From NCBI RefSeq assembly GCF_001654865.1, contig NZ_LXEO01000025.1:124001-188000 (forward strand): 64,000 nt of DNA, given 5' to 3'. Under the pieces are notes generated by a model. It did not search any database, was not told the origin of the DNA, and saw only the letters and a list, made by a program, of their open reading frames with translations. Source of the stretch: Buttiauxella noackiae ATCC 51607 (GTDB taxonomy: Bacteria; Pseudomonadota; Gammaproteobacteria; Enterobacterales; Enterobacteriaceae). This document shows, piece by piece, positions 61,847-64,000 of this stretch; positions within the stretch are counted from its first letter, which is position 1, and every line of letters begins with the position of its first letter. A program made the translations under genes and the position numbers.

Positions 61847-63607
61847 ATGTCCTTTACCTTACGCCCCTACCAACAAGAAGCCGTCGACGCTACCCTCACC
61901 TATTTCCGCAAACACATCACTCCGGCAGTGATTGTGCTGCCGACAGGTGCCGGGAAAAGTTTGGTGATAGCCGAACTCGCTCGTGTAGCGCGTGGAAGAG
62001 TGTTAGTACTCGCACATGTTAAAGAACTCGTCGCGCAAAACCATGCTAAATACTGTGCGCTAGGACTTGAAGCTGACATTTTCGCAGCTGGCCTGCAACG
62101 TAAAGAGAGCAATGGAAAAGTCGTTTTCGGCAGCGTGCAATCGGTGGCGCGTAATCTGGATCAATTCCACGGTGAATTTTCGTTGCTGATTGTCGATGAG
62201 TGCCATCGCATTGGTGATGCCGACGATAGCCAGTACCAGCAAATCCTCGCACATTTACGCGCGGCAAATCCTAAACTGCGCCTGTTGGGACTGACTGCTA
62301 CGCCTTACCGATTGGGTAAAGGCTGGATTTATCATTTCCACTATCACGGCATGGTGCGCGGCAACGAAGATGCGCTATTCCGTGACTGCATCTACGAATT
62401 ACCGCTGCGCTATATGATCAAACACGGCTACCTCACTCCACCTGAACGGTTGGATATGCCGGTGGTGCAGTACGATTTCAGCCGTTTACAGGCACAATCA
62501 AACGGCTTGTTCAGCGAAGCGGATCTTAACCGCGAGCTAAAACAACAAAAACGCATTACGCCGCACATCATCAGCCAAATTATTGAGTTTGCAGCTGACA
62601 GACGCGGGGTGATGATTTTTGCCGCAACCGTTGAGCACGCCAAAGAAGTCACCGCCCTGCTGCCTTCAAACGACGCGGCATTAATTACCGCCGACACACC
62701 AGGGCCCGCACGCGATACATTAATAGAGGCGTTTAAAAACCAGCAATTCCGTTTCCTGGTTAACGTTTCGGTACTCACCACCGGCTTTGACGCACCGCAT
62801 GTCGATTTGATTGCTATTTTGCGCCCGACAGAGTCTGTCAGCCTTTATCAACAAATTGTTGGTCGTGGTTTGCGCCTGGCAGCGGGTAAAAAAGATTGCT
62901 TGATACTGGATTACGCAGGAAATCCCCACGACCTTTTCACTCCAGAAGTGGGGGTAGCGAAAGGAAAAAGCGATAACGTGCCGGTGCAGGTTTTCTGCCC
63001 TTCCTGCGGTTTTGCTAACACCTTTTGGGGAAAAACCACTAGTGATGGCACCCTGATTGAGCACTTTGGTCGCCGCTGCCAGGGCTGGTTTGAAGATGAC
63101 GACGGCACGCGCGAACAATGTGATTTTCGCTTCCGTTTCAAAAATTGCCCACAATGTAACGCAGAGAACGATATTGCCGCCCGTCGCTGCCACCAGTGCG
63201 ACCATGTTCTGGTCGATCCCGACGATATGTTAAAAGCCGCGCTAAAATTGAAAGATGCTCTGGTACTGCGCTGTGGCGGAATGACGCTGCAACACGGTGG
63301 CGACGAAAAAGGTGACTGGCTGAAGATTACCTATTTTGATGAAGACGGTGCCGATGTTAGCGAGCGCTTCCGTCTGCAAACACCCGCCCAGCGAATGGCG
63401 TTTGAACAACTGTTTATTCGGCCACACAGCCGTACGCCAGGCGTACCGCTACGCTGGATAAACGCCGCTGATGTTGTGGCTCAGCAATCTGCGCTCCGCC
63501 ATCCGGATTTTGTCGTCGCACGCAAGAACGGCAACTTCTGGAATGTGCGAGAAAAGGTATTTGATTATGAAGGACGCTTCCGTCGCGCGAATGAATTGCG
63601 TGGCTAA
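61847..63607 (+). CDS. radD: RadD, SF2 helicase-like DNA repair ATPase
   Basis: RadD (YejH) takes part in double-strand-break repair with RecA. The 586-residue protein equals the E. coli length. It has the Q-like RPYQQEAV start, Walker A PTGAGKS (about residue 32), the DECHR box, helicase motif [12 protein letters not shown], and a C-terminal zinc region with CPSCG, CPQCNAE and CHQC. The ATG is preceded by TGAGAG and by an ERIC element. Confidence 0.96.
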   Translation: MSFTLRPYQQEAVDATLTYFRKHITPAVIVLPTGAGKSLVIAELARVARGRVLVLAHVKELVAQNHAKYCALGLEADIFAAGLQRKESNGKVVFGSVQSVARNLDQFHGEFSLLIVDECHRIGDADDSQYQQILAHLRAANPKLRLLGLTATPYRLGKGWIYHFHYHGMVRGNEDALFRDCIYELPLRYMIKHGYLTPPERLDMPVVQYDFSRLQAQSNGLFSEADLNRELKQQKRITPHIISQIIEFAADRRGVMIFAATVEHAKEVTALLPSNDAALITADTPGPARDTLIEAFKNQQFRFLVNVSVLTTGFDAPHVDLIAILRPTESVSLYQQIVGRGLRLAAGKKDCLILDYAGNPHDLFTPEVGVAKGKSDNVPVQVFCPSCGFANTFWGKTTSDGTLIEHFGRRCQGWFEDDDGTREQCDFRFRFKNCPQCNAENDIAARRCHQCDHVLVDPDDMLKAALKLKDALVLRCGGMTLQHGGDEKGDWLKITYFDEDGADVSERFRLQTPAQRMAFEQLFIRPHSRTPGVPLRWINAADVVAQQSALRHPDFVVARKNGNFWNVREKVFDYEGRFRRANELRG

Positions 63608-63619
63608 AGGTTCTTTTCA

Positions 63620-63648
63620 TTGAAGCTGGGGCCAGATATGGCTATAAT
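63620..63648 (+). promoter_or_regulatory. Sigma70 promoter of rplY
   Basis: TTGAAG at 63620-63625, a 17-base spacer and a perfect TATAAT at 63643-63648. Transcription would start near 63655, leaving a leader of about 80 bases before rplY. Confidence 0.8.
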
Positions 63649-63733
63649 CCCGCCCGCTTTTGCATCCGCAAAGCAGATCACTTACCTGTTGCTGGGTCGC
63701 CTGTAACAGGATTATTTAAGAGAGAAACAGTTA

Positions 63734-64000
63734 ATGTTTACTATCAATGCAGTAGAACGCAAAGAGCAGGGCAAGGGTGCGAGCCGCCGCCTGCGTGCAG
63801 CTAACAAATTCCCGGCAATCATCTATGGTGGTTCCGAAGCTGCGATCTCAATCGAACTGGATCACGACAACGTAATGAACCTGCAAGCTAAACCAGGTTT
63901 CTACGAAGAAGTTCTGACTCTGGTTGTAGACGGTAAAGAAGTTAAAGTTAAAGTTCAGGCTGTTCAGCGTCACCCGTTCAAGCCGAAACTGGCTCACATC
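63734..64000 (+). CDS. rplY: 50S ribosomal protein L25 (3' end cut by window edge)
   Basis: L25 binds 5S rRNA in the large subunit. From the ATG at 63734, with AGAGAGAAACAG upstream, 89 codons are present: [20 protein letters not shown] opens the short L25 form, and [13 protein letters not shown] is near the end. The E. coli protein has 94 residues, so only about five are missing. Confidence 0.96.
   Translation, partial: MFTINAVERKEQGKGASRRLRAANKFPAIIYGGSEAAISIELDHDNVMNLQAKPGFYEEVLTLVVDGKEVKVKVQAVQRHPFKPKLAHI

Overview
The window is chromosomal DNA of an enterobacterium (family Enterobacteriaceae, related to but not E. coli). Almost every gene outside one island is a recognisable orthologue of an E. 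coli K-12 gene, usually of the same length and in the same local order. Enterobacterial repeats (ERIC, REP/BIME-like) occur between genes. I cannot fix the genus from the sequence. No tRNA, rRNA, CRISPR array, insertion sequence or integrase was seen.

Layout. (1) 1-12.9 kb corresponds to the E. coli gsi-iaaA/moeAB/ybiT/ldtB region. Between moeB and ybiT, where E. coli has fsaA, there is a LacI-type regulator and a two-gene operon: an ExuT-like MFS transporter and a GH31 glycosidase. (2) At about 13 kb the gene order jumps to the E. coli 48-min region: yohJK-cdd-sanA, mglBAC-galS, yeiB-folE, an extra YbfB/YjiJ-like MFS gene, yeiG, cirA, lysP, yeiE/yeiH, nfo, fruBKA, setB. (3) 37.9-44.4 kb is a type VI secretion VgrG island sitting inside yeiW. 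It holds an intact vgrG, a DUF4123 adaptor gene, a small unknown gene, a Tox-REase-5 toxin gene broken by an in-frame amber codon, an intact Imm52 immunity gene, remnants of a second vgrG and of a colicin-type DNase effector, and a complete extra yeiW. (4) 44.7-64 kb resumes the E. coli order: yeiP, then uxuA (at an unusual site) divergent from yeiQ, yeiR, lpxT, mepS, pdeN, yejABEF, yejG, bcr, rsuA, radD and the start of rplY.

How the genes work together. mglBAC and galS form a galactose/methyl-galactoside uptake regulon with clear CRP and GalR/GalS operators. fruBKA is the Cra-controlled fructose PTS operon with two Cra operators. yejABEF is a peptide ABC importer. cirA has a Fur-like box. 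yeiE and yeiH are divergent around a palindrome. uxuA and yeiQ are divergent and together could interconvert mannonate-pathway sugar acids.

The most interesting parts are the yeiW-splitting VgrG island, whose two broken yeiW halves rejoin almost exactly; the amber codon in the toxin gene next to an intact immunity gene; and the LacI/ExuT-like/GH31 locus with twin operator-like repeats, whose substrate is unknown.
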